DNA of 17,427 bases from Aquisalimonas sp. (lineage in GTDB: Bacteria > Pseudomonadota > Gammaproteobacteria > Nitrococcales > Aquisalimonadaceae), in the NCBI GenBank assembly GCA_007127625.1, contig SKYZ01000313.1, positions 1 through 17,427 on the forward strand. Reading direction: 5' to 3'. The position numbers and the translations under genes were made by a program. The notes beneath the pieces are model-generated. The model did not search any database and was not told the DNA's origin. It worked only from the letters and a program-made list of their open reading frames with translations. Every line of letters starts with the position of its first letter. Position 1 is the stretch's first letter. This document shows, piece after piece, positions 1 to 7,749 of the stretch.

Positions 1-870
1 ATCGCCATGGACGACCTCTACGGCGGCACGTATCGACTGTTCGAGAACGTGCGGCGCCGCTCCGCAGGGCTGGAGTTCAGCTTCGTCGATCTCAGCCAGC
101 CCGGGGCAGCCGCAGAGGCTCTCCAGGACAACACCCGCATGATCTGGGTGGAATCACCCAGCAATCCACTGCTCAAGCTCGTTGATCTGCAGCAGATCGC
201 CGCCTTCGGCCGGGAGCACGGGCTGCTGAGCGTCATGGACAACACCTTTGCGACACCCATGCTCCAGCGGCCCATCGATTGCGGTTTCGATATCGTCGTC
301 CACTCCGCCACCAAGTACCTGGGTGGGCATTCCGATGTCGTCGGTGGCGTCGCGGTGGTCCGTGATGGTGCCCTGGCAGAGCAGCTCGGGTTCATTCAGA
401 ACGCCGCCGGCGGTATCGCGGGGCCGTTCGACAGCTTTCTCGCCATGCGCGGCGTGAAGACGCTGTCGGTGCGCATGCGGCAGCACTGCGAGAACGCGCG
501 CACCATCGCGCACTGGCTCGAGCAACGGCCCGACATCCAGCGCGTCCTCTACCCAGGCCTGCCCAGCCATCCACAACACGCCCTCGCCGGCCAACAGATG
601 GCTGACTACGGCGGTATGGTCACCATGATCGTTGATGGCGGTGAGGTGCGTGCGCGCCGGGTCCTCGAGCGCTGTCGCGTGTTCGCCCTGGCGGAAAGCC
701 TGGGTGGTGTCGAGAGCCTGATCGAACACCCCGGCATCATGACCCATGCATCGATTCCGCCGGAGATCCGGCGTGGCCTGGGCATCGAGGATGGACTCAT
801 CCGGCTCTCGGTGGGCATCGAGGACTGTGACGACTTGATCGCGGACCTCGATCAGGCGCTGGAGCCCTGA
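1..870 (+). CDS. Cystathionine gamma-synthase/gamma-lyase family PLP enzyme (5'-truncated by window)
   Basis: This is the C-terminal part of a Cys/Met-metabolism PLP-dependent enzyme of the trans-sulfuration family. The frame is open at base 1. About 289 codons are present against roughly 390 in full-length members, so about 100 N-terminal residues lie outside the window. The PLP lysine is in SATKYLGGHSD (Lys codon 313-315). Upstream is the DDLYGGTYRLF segment that helps hold the cofactor and substrate. ESPSNPLL, DNTFATPMLQ, FALAESLGGVESL and RLSVGIED are all family signatures and align well with what I remember of E. coli MetB. Members join O-acyl-homoserine with cysteine or cleave cystathionine in the cytoplasm. 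Sequence alone does not separate synthase, lyase and sulfhydrylase, so no symbol is given. The stop is TGA at 868-870. Confidence 0.93.
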   Translation: MAMDDLYGGTYRLFENVRRRSAGLEFSFVDLSQPGAAAEALQDNTRMIWVESPSNPLLKLVDLQQIAAFGREHGLLSVMDNTFATPMLQRPIDCGFDIVVHSATKYLGGHSDVVGGVAVVRDGALAEQLGFIQNAAGGIAGPFDSFLAMRGVKTLSVRMRQHCENARTIAHWLEQRPDIQRVLYPGLPSHPQHALAGQQMADYGGMVTMIVDGGEVRARRVLERCRVFALAESLGGVESLIEHPGIMTHASIPPEIRRGLGIEDGLIRLSVGIEDCDDLIADLDQALEP

Positions 871-1005
871 CCCGGCATGGGTAGGGTCTGGAAGCTGTGC
901 TTCTCCGCATATCTCACCACCTCCGGCTCAAGGAGTTGATGGAAGACCATGTGCTCCGCATCACCCGTTGTGACCTGCTAGCTTTAAGGGAGGCAATAAC
1001 CACAT

Positions 1006-1014
1006 GAGGAGGAG
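1006..1014 (+). promoter_or_regulatory. Strong ribosome-binding site for the small exported protein
   Basis: A GAGGAGGAG run lies 6 nt upstream of the ATG at 1021. It fixes the start of the small gene and supports the ORF being real. Confidence 0.75.
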
Positions 1015-1020
1015 ATCACC

Positions 1021-1269
1021 ATGTTCCGTGCCATCCCTGCTGTCGTACTGGCTGCGCTGTTCTCCGGCGCGGCCATGGCCCATGGCTGCCCCGGTCTGAT
1101 CGAAGAAATCGACGAAGCGCTGGACGACAACGTCGACAGCCATTACCAGGCAGACACGATATCCCGCGCTCAGAACCTCCGTGACGAGGGCGAGCAGTAC
1201 CACGAAGAAGGCGACCACGACCGCGCCATGGAGAAGCTCGAAGAGGCCAAGATGGAGCTTGGCCTTTAG
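1021..1269 (+). CDS. Small secreted acidic helical protein of unknown function
   Basis: The 82-residue protein has a classic signal peptide, a hydrophobic stretch ending AMA at about residue 20, so the mature protein begins HGCPGL. The mature part is very acidic and looks like two or three amphipathic helices (EEIDEALDD, ARNLRDEGEQYHEEGDHDRAMEKLEEAKMELGL-like region). It resembles small proteobacterial periplasmic proteins that end in an 'AMKILGI'-like tail, so its C-terminus looks complete. Function is unknown. The start is fixed by the strong Shine-Dalgarno at 1006-1014. The stop TAG (1267-1269) is shared with the left end of the palindromic element that follows: T and A lie in the presumed target duplication and G is the element's first base. 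Before the insertions the gene probably ended 3 nt before the mutS start. Confidence 0.78.
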   Translation: MFRAIPAVVLAALFSGAAMAHGCPGLIEEIDEALDDNVDSHYQADTISRAQNLRDEGEQYHEEGDHDRAMEKLEEAKMELGL

Positions 1270-1452
1270 TGTCCTGTCACCCAAGTTCGTTGCATTTTGA
1301 GCGCACAGGCGCTCCCGCAGGCCCTGCCTCTGGGCGGCTGAGCCGGCGTTATCGGTCCGCGCCGTAGTGGCGCTACGCGTTCGGACCGATGGCCTTGTCT
1401 CAGCCGCCCAGAGGACAGGCAAAACACAACGAACTTGGGTGACAGGACACTA
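1267..1452. mobile_element. Palindromic MITE-like element (182 bp plus TA duplication)
   Basis: A perfect 26-bp inverted repeat joins 1267-1292 to 1427-1452. Its outer end reads TAGTGTCCTGTCACCC. The outermost TA (1267-1268 and 1451-1452) would be a TA target duplication, leaving an element of 1269-1450. Inside, 1321-1342 pairs with 1399-1420 at 19 of 22 positions and 1351-1359 pairs perfectly with 1382-1390, so the whole unit can fold into one long imperfect hairpin. The left arm carries about 22 extra bases. No transposase is encoded. TA duplication is typical of IS630/Tc1-mariner elements, so a nonautonomous relative is a reasonable guess, but the family is not identified. It sits exactly at the stop codon of the small gene and keeps that stop intact. 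Confidence 0.72.
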
Positions 1453-1453
1453 G

Positions 1454-2034
1454 CCCGGATATTGCACCACTGACCTGAGTGGTAGTGAAGCGTGGTGTTA
1501 TTGGGTGTGGAGCTGTGGGGCCGTGTCGAAGTTGGCGATGAACTGCTCGACGAGCACCTCATGGGCCGCCCAGGCGAATCCCGGGTCGGCGCGCTGCTCC
1601 AGCCGGCACAGCGTCGACGCCGAGGCGAGCGTGTGGTCCCGCGAGACCGCCGTCTGGAACGCCACATCCCCGCGCAGCGCCTGATGGTCGTTGAGGTCCT
1701 CGTAGCCCAGCGCCGCGGCGAACACGCGCTGGCGCAACAGCGCCTCAAGCCCATGCCGGCAGCGCCGTCGCTGGCGCACGTCCTCAAGCCGCCGCGTGAG
1801 ACCACACAGCAGCCCCGTGCGCTGGTCGACTTCGCGAAGAAACACCCCCCCGCATCGGAGGTGATCGCCCCGCCGTTGAAATCTGCCTCGACGACCCGGC
1901 GGCCCATCGGTGACAAACGCAGGGCTGAACCCGTACACTTTGGCATAGGCGAAGCTCGGTCGTTTGTGGATCCATGTGTCTGAATCACCACAAATTATAC
2001 CGACTTCGCCTTCCTTTTTGGTGCAATATCCGGG
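1454..2034 (-). mobile_element. Internally deleted IS1380-family element with intact ends
   Basis: Sixteen-bp perfect terminal inverted repeats (CCCGGATATTGCACCA) lie at 1454-1469 and 2019-2034. They are flanked by a 4-bp CTAG duplication at 1450-1453 and 2035-2038; 4-bp duplications are usual for IS1380. The element is 581 bp against about 1.6-1.7 kb for a full IS, because only the first third of the transposase remains on the minus strand. With both ends intact it could still be moved by a related transposase supplied in trans. The left duplication CTAG uses the last base of the palindromic element (C1450), so this insertion is the younger of the two. A TATAAT box on the minus strand (1999-1994) fits the original transposase promoter. 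Confidence 0.82.
1498..1975 (-). pseudogene. IS1380 transposase remnant (N-terminal third, frame-disrupted)
   Basis: Characteristic IS1380 transposase N-terminal segments are readable on the minus strand: VYGFSPAFVTDGPPGRR, then VVEADFNGGAITSDAGG, then FLREVDQRTGLL, LLRQRVFAAALGYEDLNDH, STLCRLEQR and AAHEVLVEQFIANFDTAP. The second segment is in a different frame from the first and third, so two compensating single-base indels are implied. One lies at a run of seven Cs (plus strand 1845-1851), where eight would restore the frame. After LVEQFIANFDTAP the sequence jumps to a stop and then the left terminal repeat, so the catalytic C-terminal two thirds, including most of the DDE core, are missing. 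It cannot make active transposase. Confidence 0.85.
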
Positions 2035-2041
2035 CTAGACT

Positions 2042-4630
2042 GTGGCGGTTAACACACAACGCGAAAACAAGGGATTACAGCACACGCCCATGATGCAGCA
2101 GTACTTGCGCATCAAGGCGGAGCATCCGGACATCCTGGTGTTCTACCGCATGGGCGACTTCTACGAACTGTTCTACGACGACGCCCGCCGCGCCGCCGAA
2201 ATCCTGGACATCACGCTCACGGCGCGGGGGCAATCCGCTGGTGAATCCATTCCCATGGCCGGTGTGCCGGTACACGCGGTGGAGAACTACCTGGCGAGGC
2301 TGGTGCGGCGGGGGGAGTCCGTGGCCATCTGCGAACAGATCGGCGACCCCAGCACCAGCAAGGGGCCGGTGGAGCGGCAGGTGACACGTATCGTGACGCC
2401 GGGCACGCTCACCGACGACGCGCTGCTGGAGGACCGCCGCAGCAACCTGCTGGCCGCCATCAGCCAGGCCGGTGAGCGCTACGGCCTGGCGGCGCTGGAA
2501 CTCTCCAGCGGTCGCTTCACCACCCAGGAAGTCGAGGATGCCGACGGACTGCTGGCCGAGATCGAGCGGCTCGGCCCGGCGGAGATCCTCTACGACGAGG
2601 ACCAACCCCTTCCCGAGCCGTTGCTTGAAAAACGCGGCGTAACCCGCCGGCCTCCTTGGCATTTCGAAGAGGATAGCTGCCGTCGATTGCTCACGCGCCA
2701 GTTCGGCACGCATGACCTCAGTGGCTTCGGCTGTGAAGCCCTGGGGATGGCTATCCGTGCCGCGGGTGCCCTGCTCCAGTACGTAACGGACACGCAGCGT
2801 TCCGCGCTGCCCCATGTCACCGGGCTGGGTGTGGAGCGCCGGGATGAGGGCATCATCATCGACGCCGCCAGTCGCCGGAATCTGGAGATCGAGACCAATC
2901 TGGGCGGTGGCACAGACAACACCCTGACCAGTGTGCTGGATACCACCCGGACGGCCATGGGCAGCCGACTCCTGCGGCGCTGGCTGCACCGGCCACTGCG
3001 GGACCAGAGCCGGTTGCGAGCGCGCCATGATGCTCTGGAATCCCTGCTGGAGCAGCGCCGCTACGACACCGTGCGCGACATCCTCCACGCCACTGGCGAC
3101 GCCGAACGCATCCTGGCGCGGGTGGCACTGCGCTCCGCAAGGCCGCGTGACCTGGAGGCGCTACGCCATGCGTTGGAGCGACTGCCGAAACTGCAGGAGG
3201 CTCTGACCGGGGTACACGGGGACCTCCTCTACGGACTCATTGACGCTCTGGCACCGCACCCGGAGACGGTGGACCTGCTTACCCGTGCACTGGTGGAAAA
3301 CCCGCCGGTGCTCACCCGGGATGGCGGCATGATCGCCGCGGGTTATGACAGCGAGCTGGACGAGCTGCGCGCGCTCAGCAACAACGCCAACCAGTTCCTG
3401 GTGGATCTCGAGGCGCGGGAGCGCGAGGCCACCGGCATCGGCACGCTCAAGGTGAGCTACAACCGTGTCCACGGCTACTACATCGAGGTCACTCGCGCCA
3501 ATGCGGAGCTGATCCCCGAGCGCTACACGCGCCGCCAGACGCTCAAGGGAACCGAGCGCTACATTACCCCGGAACTCAAGGAGTTCGAGGAGAAAGTGCT
3601 CAGTGCCCGTGAACGGGCACTGGCCCGGGAGAAGGCGCTCTACGATGAGCTCCTGGAGCTGCTGAATCAGGGGCTCACGGGCCTGCAGACCGCCGCCGGC
3701 GCATTGGCCGAGCTGGACACCCTGGCCTGTCTCGCGGAGCGTGCCGACACGCTGGACTACAGCCGTCCGGAGCTACGCCAGGATCCCGGCCTGACCATCG
3801 AGCAGGGCCGGCACCCCGTGGTGGAGCGTGTGCTGGACGCTGCCTTCGTGCCCAACGACGTTCACTTCAGCGACGACCGGCGCATGTTGGTGATCACCGG
3901 GCCCAACATGGGCGGGAAATCCACGTACATGCGACAGGTGGCGCTGATCACCCTGCTGGCGCACGTGGGCAGCTTCGTACCGGCCCGCAGTGCGGCGTTG
4001 GGACCGGTGGACCGCATCTTCACGCGGATCGGCGCCTCGGATGATCTTGCCAGTGGCCGCTCCACCTTCATGGTGGAAATGACCGAAACTGCCAACATTC
4101 TCAACAACGCCACACCCCGTAGCCTGGTGCTGCTCGACGAAATCGGGCGCGGCACCAGCACCTTTGACGGCCTCTCGCTGGCCTGGGCCGCCGCCGAGTG
4201 GCTGGCGGAACGGCTGGGCGCGTTCACCCTGTTCGCCACCCACTACTTCGAGATGACGACGCTGACGGAACAGCAGTCAGTGGTGCGCAACATCCACCTG
4301 GATGCCGTCGAGCACGGTGAACGCATCGTCTTTCTGCACACGGTCAAGGACGGCCCCGCGAACCAGAGCTATGGCCTGCAGGTGGCGTCTCTGGCAGGGG
4401 TGCCCCGCGCGGTGATCGACGCCGCGCGGGGCAAGCTGGAGGAGCTGGAGCGGGAGACCCGGCGGCGCGGGGACCCTGCGGACCAGCTGCAGCTGTTCCC
4501 GGCGACTCCCGAACCCGGACCAGCCGAAACGCGCCTGCTGGAGCTGGAACCGGACGACATTACGCCGCGCCAGGCCCTGGATCTGCTCTACGAACTCAAG
4601 AGGCTCGTGGACACCGGACAAAAGCGCTAG
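2042..4630 (+). CDS. mutS: DNA mismatch repair protein MutS
   Basis: This is a full-length MutS of 862 residues (E. coli 853). It recognises mispaired bases and, with MutL, starts methyl-directed or strand-directed mismatch repair. The mismatch-binding Phe-X-Glu is F40-Y-E42 in [10 protein letters not shown]. The ATPase has Walker [10 protein letters not shown] (residues 620-628), Walker [11 protein letters not shown] with D699/E700, and the FATHYFE His segment. The C-terminal helix includes [12 protein letters not shown]. The GTG at 2042 is the only start that keeps the residues before HTPMMQQYL; the alternatives ATG 2090/2093 would remove the extreme N-terminus. An in-frame TAG from the IS duplication lies at 2036-2038, and no Shine-Dalgarno is visible upstream. 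fdxA follows, as in many gammaproteobacteria. Confidence 0.98.
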   Translation: MAVNTQRENKGLQHTPMMQQYLRIKAEHPDILVFYRMGDFYELFYDDARRAAEILDITLTARGQSAGESIPMAGVPVHAVENYLARLVRRGESVAICEQIGDPSTSKGPVERQVTRIVTPGTLTDDALLEDRRSNLLAAISQAGERYGLAALELSSGRFTTQEVEDADGLLAEIERLGPAEILYDEDQPLPEPLLEKRGVTRRPPWHFEEDSCRRLLTRQFGTHDLSGFGCEALGMAIRAAGALLQYVTDTQRSALPHVTGLGVERRDEGIIIDAASRRNLEIETNLGGGTDNTLTSVLDTTRTAMGSRLLRRWLHRPLRDQSRLRARHDALESLLEQRRYDTVRDILHATGDAERILARVALRSARPRDLEALRHALERLPKLQEALTGVHGDLLYGLIDALAPHPETVDLLTRALVENPPVLTRDGGMIAAGYDSELDELRALSNNANQFLVDLEAREREATGIGTLKVSYNRVHGYYIEVTRANAELIPERYTRRQTLKGTERYITPELKEFEEKVLSARERALAREKALYDELLELLNQGLTGLQTAAGALAELDTLACLAERADTLDYSRPELRQDPGLTIEQGRHPVVERVLDAAFVPNDVHFSDDRRMLVITGPNMGGKSTYMRQVALITLLAHVGSFVPARSAALGPVDRIFTRIGASDDLASGRSTFMVEMTETANILNNATPRSLVLLDEIGRGTSTFDGLSLAWAAAEWLAERLGAFTLFATHYFEMTTLTEQQSVVRNIHLDAVEHGERIVFLHTVKDGPANQSYGLQVASLAGVPRAVIDAARGKLEELERETRRRGDPADQLQLFPATPEPGPAETRLLELEPDDITPRQALDLLYELKRLVDTGQKR

Positions 4631-4741
4631 ACTAATGCGCCGGCGCGGGGCACCCCCGCAGTGTCAACCTTTCATCAAGTCTGTCCAGTCCACTGTGGCC
4701 CCTGCGCCGCGACGGACCGATCATGTGCAACGGAGTCTCCC

Positions 4742-5065
4742 ATGACCTTTGTCGTCACGGAAAACTGCATCAAGTGCAAGTACACGGATTGCGTGGAGGT
4801 CTGCCCCGTAGACTGCTTCCACGAGGGGCCGAATTTCCTGGTCATCGACCCGGACGAGTGCATTGACTGCACTCTCTGCGAACCGGAATGCCCCCCCGAA
4901 GCCATCTACTCCGAGGACGACCTACCGGACGAGATGAGCCACTTCCTGGAGCTCAACGCCGAGCTCGCGCAGAAATGGCCGGTGATCACCGAGCAGAAGG
5001 ATCCCCCGGAGGACGCCGACGCATGGGATGGCAAGCCCGGCAAGCTGGAGCTGCTGGAGCGCTGA
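4742..5065 (+). CDS. fdxA: 7Fe ferredoxin FdxA ([3Fe-4S][4Fe-4S])
   Basis: This 107-residue ferredoxin of the Azotobacter FdI type is a low-potential cytoplasmic electron carrier. Cysteines at 9, 12, 17, 21, 25, 40, 43, 46 and 50 match the FdI pattern shifted by one. By family knowledge C9, C17 and C50 bind the [3Fe-4S] cluster and C21, C40, C43 and C46 the [4Fe-4S] cluster. The ATG at 4742 is preferred because it gives the canonical [17 protein letters not shown] start and has GGAG 6 nt upstream; an in-frame GTG at 4661 would only add unrelated residues. It is 111 nt downstream of mutS, and the partner redox enzyme is not known. A bidirectional terminator follows. Confidence 0.96.
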   Translation: MTFVVTENCIKCKYTDCVEVCPVDCFHEGPNFLVIDPDECIDCTLCEPECPPEAIYSEDDLPDEMSHFLELNAELAQKWPVITEQKDPPEDADAWDGKPGKLELLER

Positions 5066-5088
5066 CACCGGTGATCGGCGGCGAAACG

Positions 5089-5117
5089 AAAACAGGGGCC
5101 TCGGCGGCCCCTGTTTT
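5089..5117. terminator. Bidirectional Rho-independent terminator between fdxA and dsbC
   Basis: A perfect 12-bp stem, AAAACAGGGGCC at 5089-5100 and GGCCCCTGTTTT at 5106-5117, has a 5-nt TCGGC loop. It gives a U-run on both strands, so it can end fdxA transcription rightward and dsbC transcription leftward. Confidence 0.9.
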
Positions 5118-5136
5118 CTGCCGGCTCCGTATGCCG

Positions 5137-5862
5137 TCAGAGGTCTTCCAGCCGCCCCTGAAGGTCATCCGGTGACACCATGCCCTGAAATACGGTGCCG
5201 TCCTCGGCCACGATGGTGGGCGTTGCATTGATCCCCAAGGCACGTGCCAGATTGAGCTGATCGGAGACGGGATTGTTGCACTCACGCCGCTCCATGCTCT
5301 CACCTGCCTTGGCGCGGTCCATGGCCGCATTGCGATCATCGGCGCACCAGACGCTCACGGCCTTGTGGTAGGAACCCGTATCCACGCCGGCCCGGGGCAT
5401 CTGCACGTAACGGATGGCGATGCCACGGTCCAGATACTCGTCCATGCGTGCGTGCATCCGGCGGCAGTAGGGGCAGTCGATATCGGTGAACACCGTGACG
5501 GTGTGACGCACCTCGCCCTCCGGCGAATAGACGATCATGTTGTCTTCGCCGTGCTCCTCGAGCCGATCACGGCGCATCTCACCCTGCGCGGCATCAGAGA
5601 GTGCCTGGCGGGTCTCCAGATCCATGACATCGCCCTGGATCAGGTAGCGCCCGTCGCCGGACATGTACGCCACCTGCCCCTGCACCACGATGAGATAGAT
5701 GCCCTCCAGCGGCGTCTCCTCGACGCGATCCGGCACCAGGTCGGGATCCATGCTCTGCAGGCGTTCGGTGATGCGTTCGGTGACCGCATCCAGGTCATCG
5801 GCAGCAGCCTGGGAGCCGATGCCCAGAGCGAGTATCACGGTCAACACAATGAAGCGGAACAA
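5137..5862 (-). CDS. dsbC: Thiol:disulfide interchange protein DsbC
   Basis: This 241-residue periplasmic disulfide isomerase has a signal peptide (hydrophobic residues 4-16, cleavage near AAA-DD at about 21), an N-terminal dimerisation domain (to about 80) and a thioredoxin-fold catalytic domain. The active site is C130-P-Y-C133 in VFTDIDCPYC. A second pair, C173 and C195, probably forms the structural disulfide. The cis-proline loop is T214-P215. It reshuffles wrong disulfides and is kept reduced by DsbD, which is not in the window. The start is TTG at 5860-5862, supported by GAGGAG 8 nt upstream. It lies 39 bp after xerD, and the xerD-dsbC order is common in gammaproteobacteria, suggesting one transcript. 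Confidence 0.95.
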   Translation of the reverse strand: MFRFIVLTVILALGIGSQAAADDLDAVTERITERLQSMDPDLVPDRVEETPLEGIYLIVVQGQVAYMSGDGRYLIQGDVMDLETRQALSDAAQGEMRRDRLEEHGEDNMIVYSPEGEVRHTVTVFTDIDCPYCRRMHARMDEYLDRGIAIRYVQMPRAGVDTGSYHKAVSVWCADDRNAAMDRAKAGESMERRECNNPVSDQLNLARALGINATPTIVAEDGTVFQGMVSPDDLQGRLEDL

Positions 5863-5901
5863 AGGCTCAACTCCTCTTTCCTGATGATCAATGCGGCCGC
5901 G

Positions 5902-6813
5902 TCAACCGCGGGGATGATGCTCTGCGTGCAGATCCTGCAGACGCTGCCTTGCCACGTGGGTGTAGATCTGTGTCGTGGACAGATCGCTATGGCCAAGCAG
6001 CAACTGTACCACGCGCAGGTCGGCGCCATGGTTGAGCAAATGGGTCGCGAACGAGTGCCGCAGCGTGTGCGGCGACAACGGCTTGCTGATGCCGGCGGTT
6101 ACGGCATGGCGACGAATACGATACCAGAAGGCCTGGCGGGTCATGCCGGCTCCCCGCCCGGTGAGGAACACGGTGTCGCACAGGCGGCGGCGGAGCAGCG
6201 CGGGGCGTGCCTCCCGCAGGTAGCGCTCCATCCAGTCCAGGGCCGTTTCCCCCAGGGGCACCAGGCGCTCGCGGTTGCCCTTGCCCACGATGCGCACGAC
6301 ACCCTGACGGGTGTTGACCTGTGACAGGGTCAACGACACAAGCTCGGACACACGCAGGCCGGAGGCGTAGAGCACCTCCAGCATGGCGCGATCACGCAAG
6401 CCCACGGGATCATCGACCTCCGGCGCCGCCAGCAGCGCCTCCACGTCGGACTCGGTGAGTGCCGCCGGCAGGGACTGCCCGGTTCGCGGAGACTGCACGT
6501 CGACCGTGGGGTCATTGCGGATCCCGCCCTCGCGCAGCAACCAGCCGTAGAAGCGGCGCAGACTGGAGAGCAGGCGTGCGGTGCTGCGTGGCCGGGCTCC
6601 ACTGTGAACGCGCTCGGCCAGGTAGCCGAGCACTGCAGCACGATCGGCGACCTCCAGTGCACCGCCTCGACGCTCCTGCCATGCGGCGAAGGCAAGCAGG
6701 TCGGTGCGATAGGCCCGCAGGGTGCTCTCGCTCAGACCTCGCTCGAGCCAGAGCGCATCGAGAAAGGCCTCGATGCGCCCTGCCCCCGCGAGTTCAGCTG
6801 CTGGTTCCGGCAC
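5902..6813 (-). CDS. xerD: Site-specific tyrosine recombinase XerD
   Basis: This 303-residue tyrosine recombinase works with XerC at dif to resolve chromosome dimers at the FtsK-activated septum. The N-terminal SAM-like core-binding domain spans about residues 10-95 ([24 protein letters not shown]). The catalytic domain has R154 (ASGLRVSEL), K178 (GKGNRER), H249 and R252 ([13 protein letters not shown]), H275 ([13 protein letters not shown]) and the nucleophile Y284. All six key positions are present. The context beside dsbC and the sequence favour XerD over XerC. The start is GTG at 6811-6813, overlapping the slipin gene's end by 20 bp, which suggests translational coupling. Confidence 0.94.
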   Translation of the reverse strand: MPEPAAELAGAGRIEAFLDALWLERGLSESTLRAYRTDLLAFAAWQERRGGALEVADRAAVLGYLAERVHSGARPRSTARLLSSLRRFYGWLLREGGIRNDPTVDVQSPRTGQSLPAALTESDVEALLAAPEVDDPVGLRDRAMLEVLYASGLRVSELVSLTLSQVNTRQGVVRIVGKGNRERLVPLGETALDWMERYLREARPALLRRRLCDTVFLTGRGAGMTRQAFWYRIRRHAVTAGISKPLSPHTLRHSFATHLLNHGADLRVVQLLLGHSDLSTTQIYTHVARQRLQDLHAEHHPRG

Positions 6814-7603
6814 CGCCGCTACCGCCGCTCGTGCCCTCGGCTGCCTTCTCGGTGCTCTTCTTCAGGAAATCGCCCAACGTGTTGAGCATGTCCAGCGGGA
6901 CCGGGAAGACCACCGTGGAGTTCTGGTCCTGGCCGATGCTCTGCAGGGTCTGCAGGTAGCGTAGCTGGATGGCCTGGGAGTTCTGGGAAAGGATGTTGGC
7001 GGCATCCTGGAGCTTCTGCGCCGCCTGCATCTCACCCTCGGCGTGGATGATCTTCGCGCGCCGGCTACGCTCGGCCTCCGCCTGCTGAGCGATGGCGCGG
7101 ATCATGCTCTCGTCCACGTCCACGTGCTTGATTTCGACGTTGGCCACCTTCACGCCCCAGGCGTCGGTGTGCTCGTCCAGGATCTCCTGGATATCCTGGT
7201 TGAGCCGGTCGCGCTCCTGAAGCATCTCGTCCAGATCATGCTTGCCCAGCACCGAGCGGAGTGTGGTCTGAGCCAGCTGACTGGTGGCCGCGAAGAAGTC
7301 CTCGACGTTGATCACGGAACGCTGCGGATCCACCACCCGGAAATAGATCACGGCGTTGACCCCGACGGACACGTTGTCCTTGGAGATCACGTCCTGGCTG
7401 GGGACATCCATGACCACCGTGCGCAGATCAACCCGGACCATCTGCTGAATCAGGGGGATGACCAGGATCAGGCCAGGCCCCTTGACACTCCAGAAGCGCC
7501 CGAGCTGGAAAATGACTCCACGCTCGTACTCGCGCAGAACGCGGATGGCCGAGGCCACCAACGCAACCAGCGCTGCGCCGACAATAAGTAGAATGGTCTC
7601 CAT
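6794..7603 (-). CDS. SPFH/band-7 slipin (stomatin-like membrane protein)
   Basis: This 269-residue bacterial slipin has an N-terminal membrane segment (about residues 4-20), then the SPFH domain ([58 protein letters not shown]). A coiled-coil segment rich in Ala, Glu and Gln follows ([16 protein letters not shown]), then a Gly/Ser-rich tail. Such proteins form large ring oligomers on the membrane and are linked to microdomain organisation or protease control. ATG at 7603 is chosen because AAGGAG lies 6 nt upstream; a TTG one codon earlier is less likely. Slipins usually pair with an NfeD-type membrane protein, but none is adjacent here and xerD follows directly. Confidence 0.92.
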   Translation of the reverse strand: METILLIVGAALVALVASAIRVLREYERGVIFQLGRFWSVKGPGLILVIPLIQQMVRVDLRTVVMDVPSQDVISKDNVSVGVNAVIYFRVVDPQRSVINVEDFFAATSQLAQTTLRSVLGKHDLDEMLQERDRLNQDIQEILDEHTDAWGVKVANVEIKHVDVDESMIRAIAQQAEAERSRRAKIIHAEGEMQAAQKLQDAANILSQNSQAIQLRYLQTLQSIGQDQNSTVVFPVPLDMLNTLGDFLKKSTEKAAEGTSGGSGGAGTSS

Positions 7604-7737
7604 CAACTTCTCCTTGCTGATTCGCGGGTTCGTGTTCTCAAGGCAACGCCCCTATGGGCATCTCAATACGTGCAAGGTTCAGCATAGCTGCTTCCGGTGC
7701 TCGGCAGAAACACCCTGCGGCACCACTGCAAGGTGAG

Positions 7738-7743
7738 TACAAT
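7738..7743 (+). promoter_or_regulatory. Possible -10 element for rlmM
   Basis: TACAAT lies 6 nt before the rlmM ATG, so if used, RNA would begin at or next to the start codon. The matching -35 (7715-7720, CTGCGG) is poor, and an AAGGTGAG Shine-Dalgarno-like run at 7730-7737 argues for a start further upstream. Low confidence. Confidence 0.25.
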
Positions 7744-7749
7744 GCCGCC

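Noticed and set aside
888..903. Terminator after the PLP enzyme
   Set aside because: The GAAGC/GCTTC stem is only 5 bp with no useful U-tract.
5365..6324. Plus-strand open frame of 319 codons
   Set aside because: It runs antisense across dsbC, the intergenic gap and xerD.
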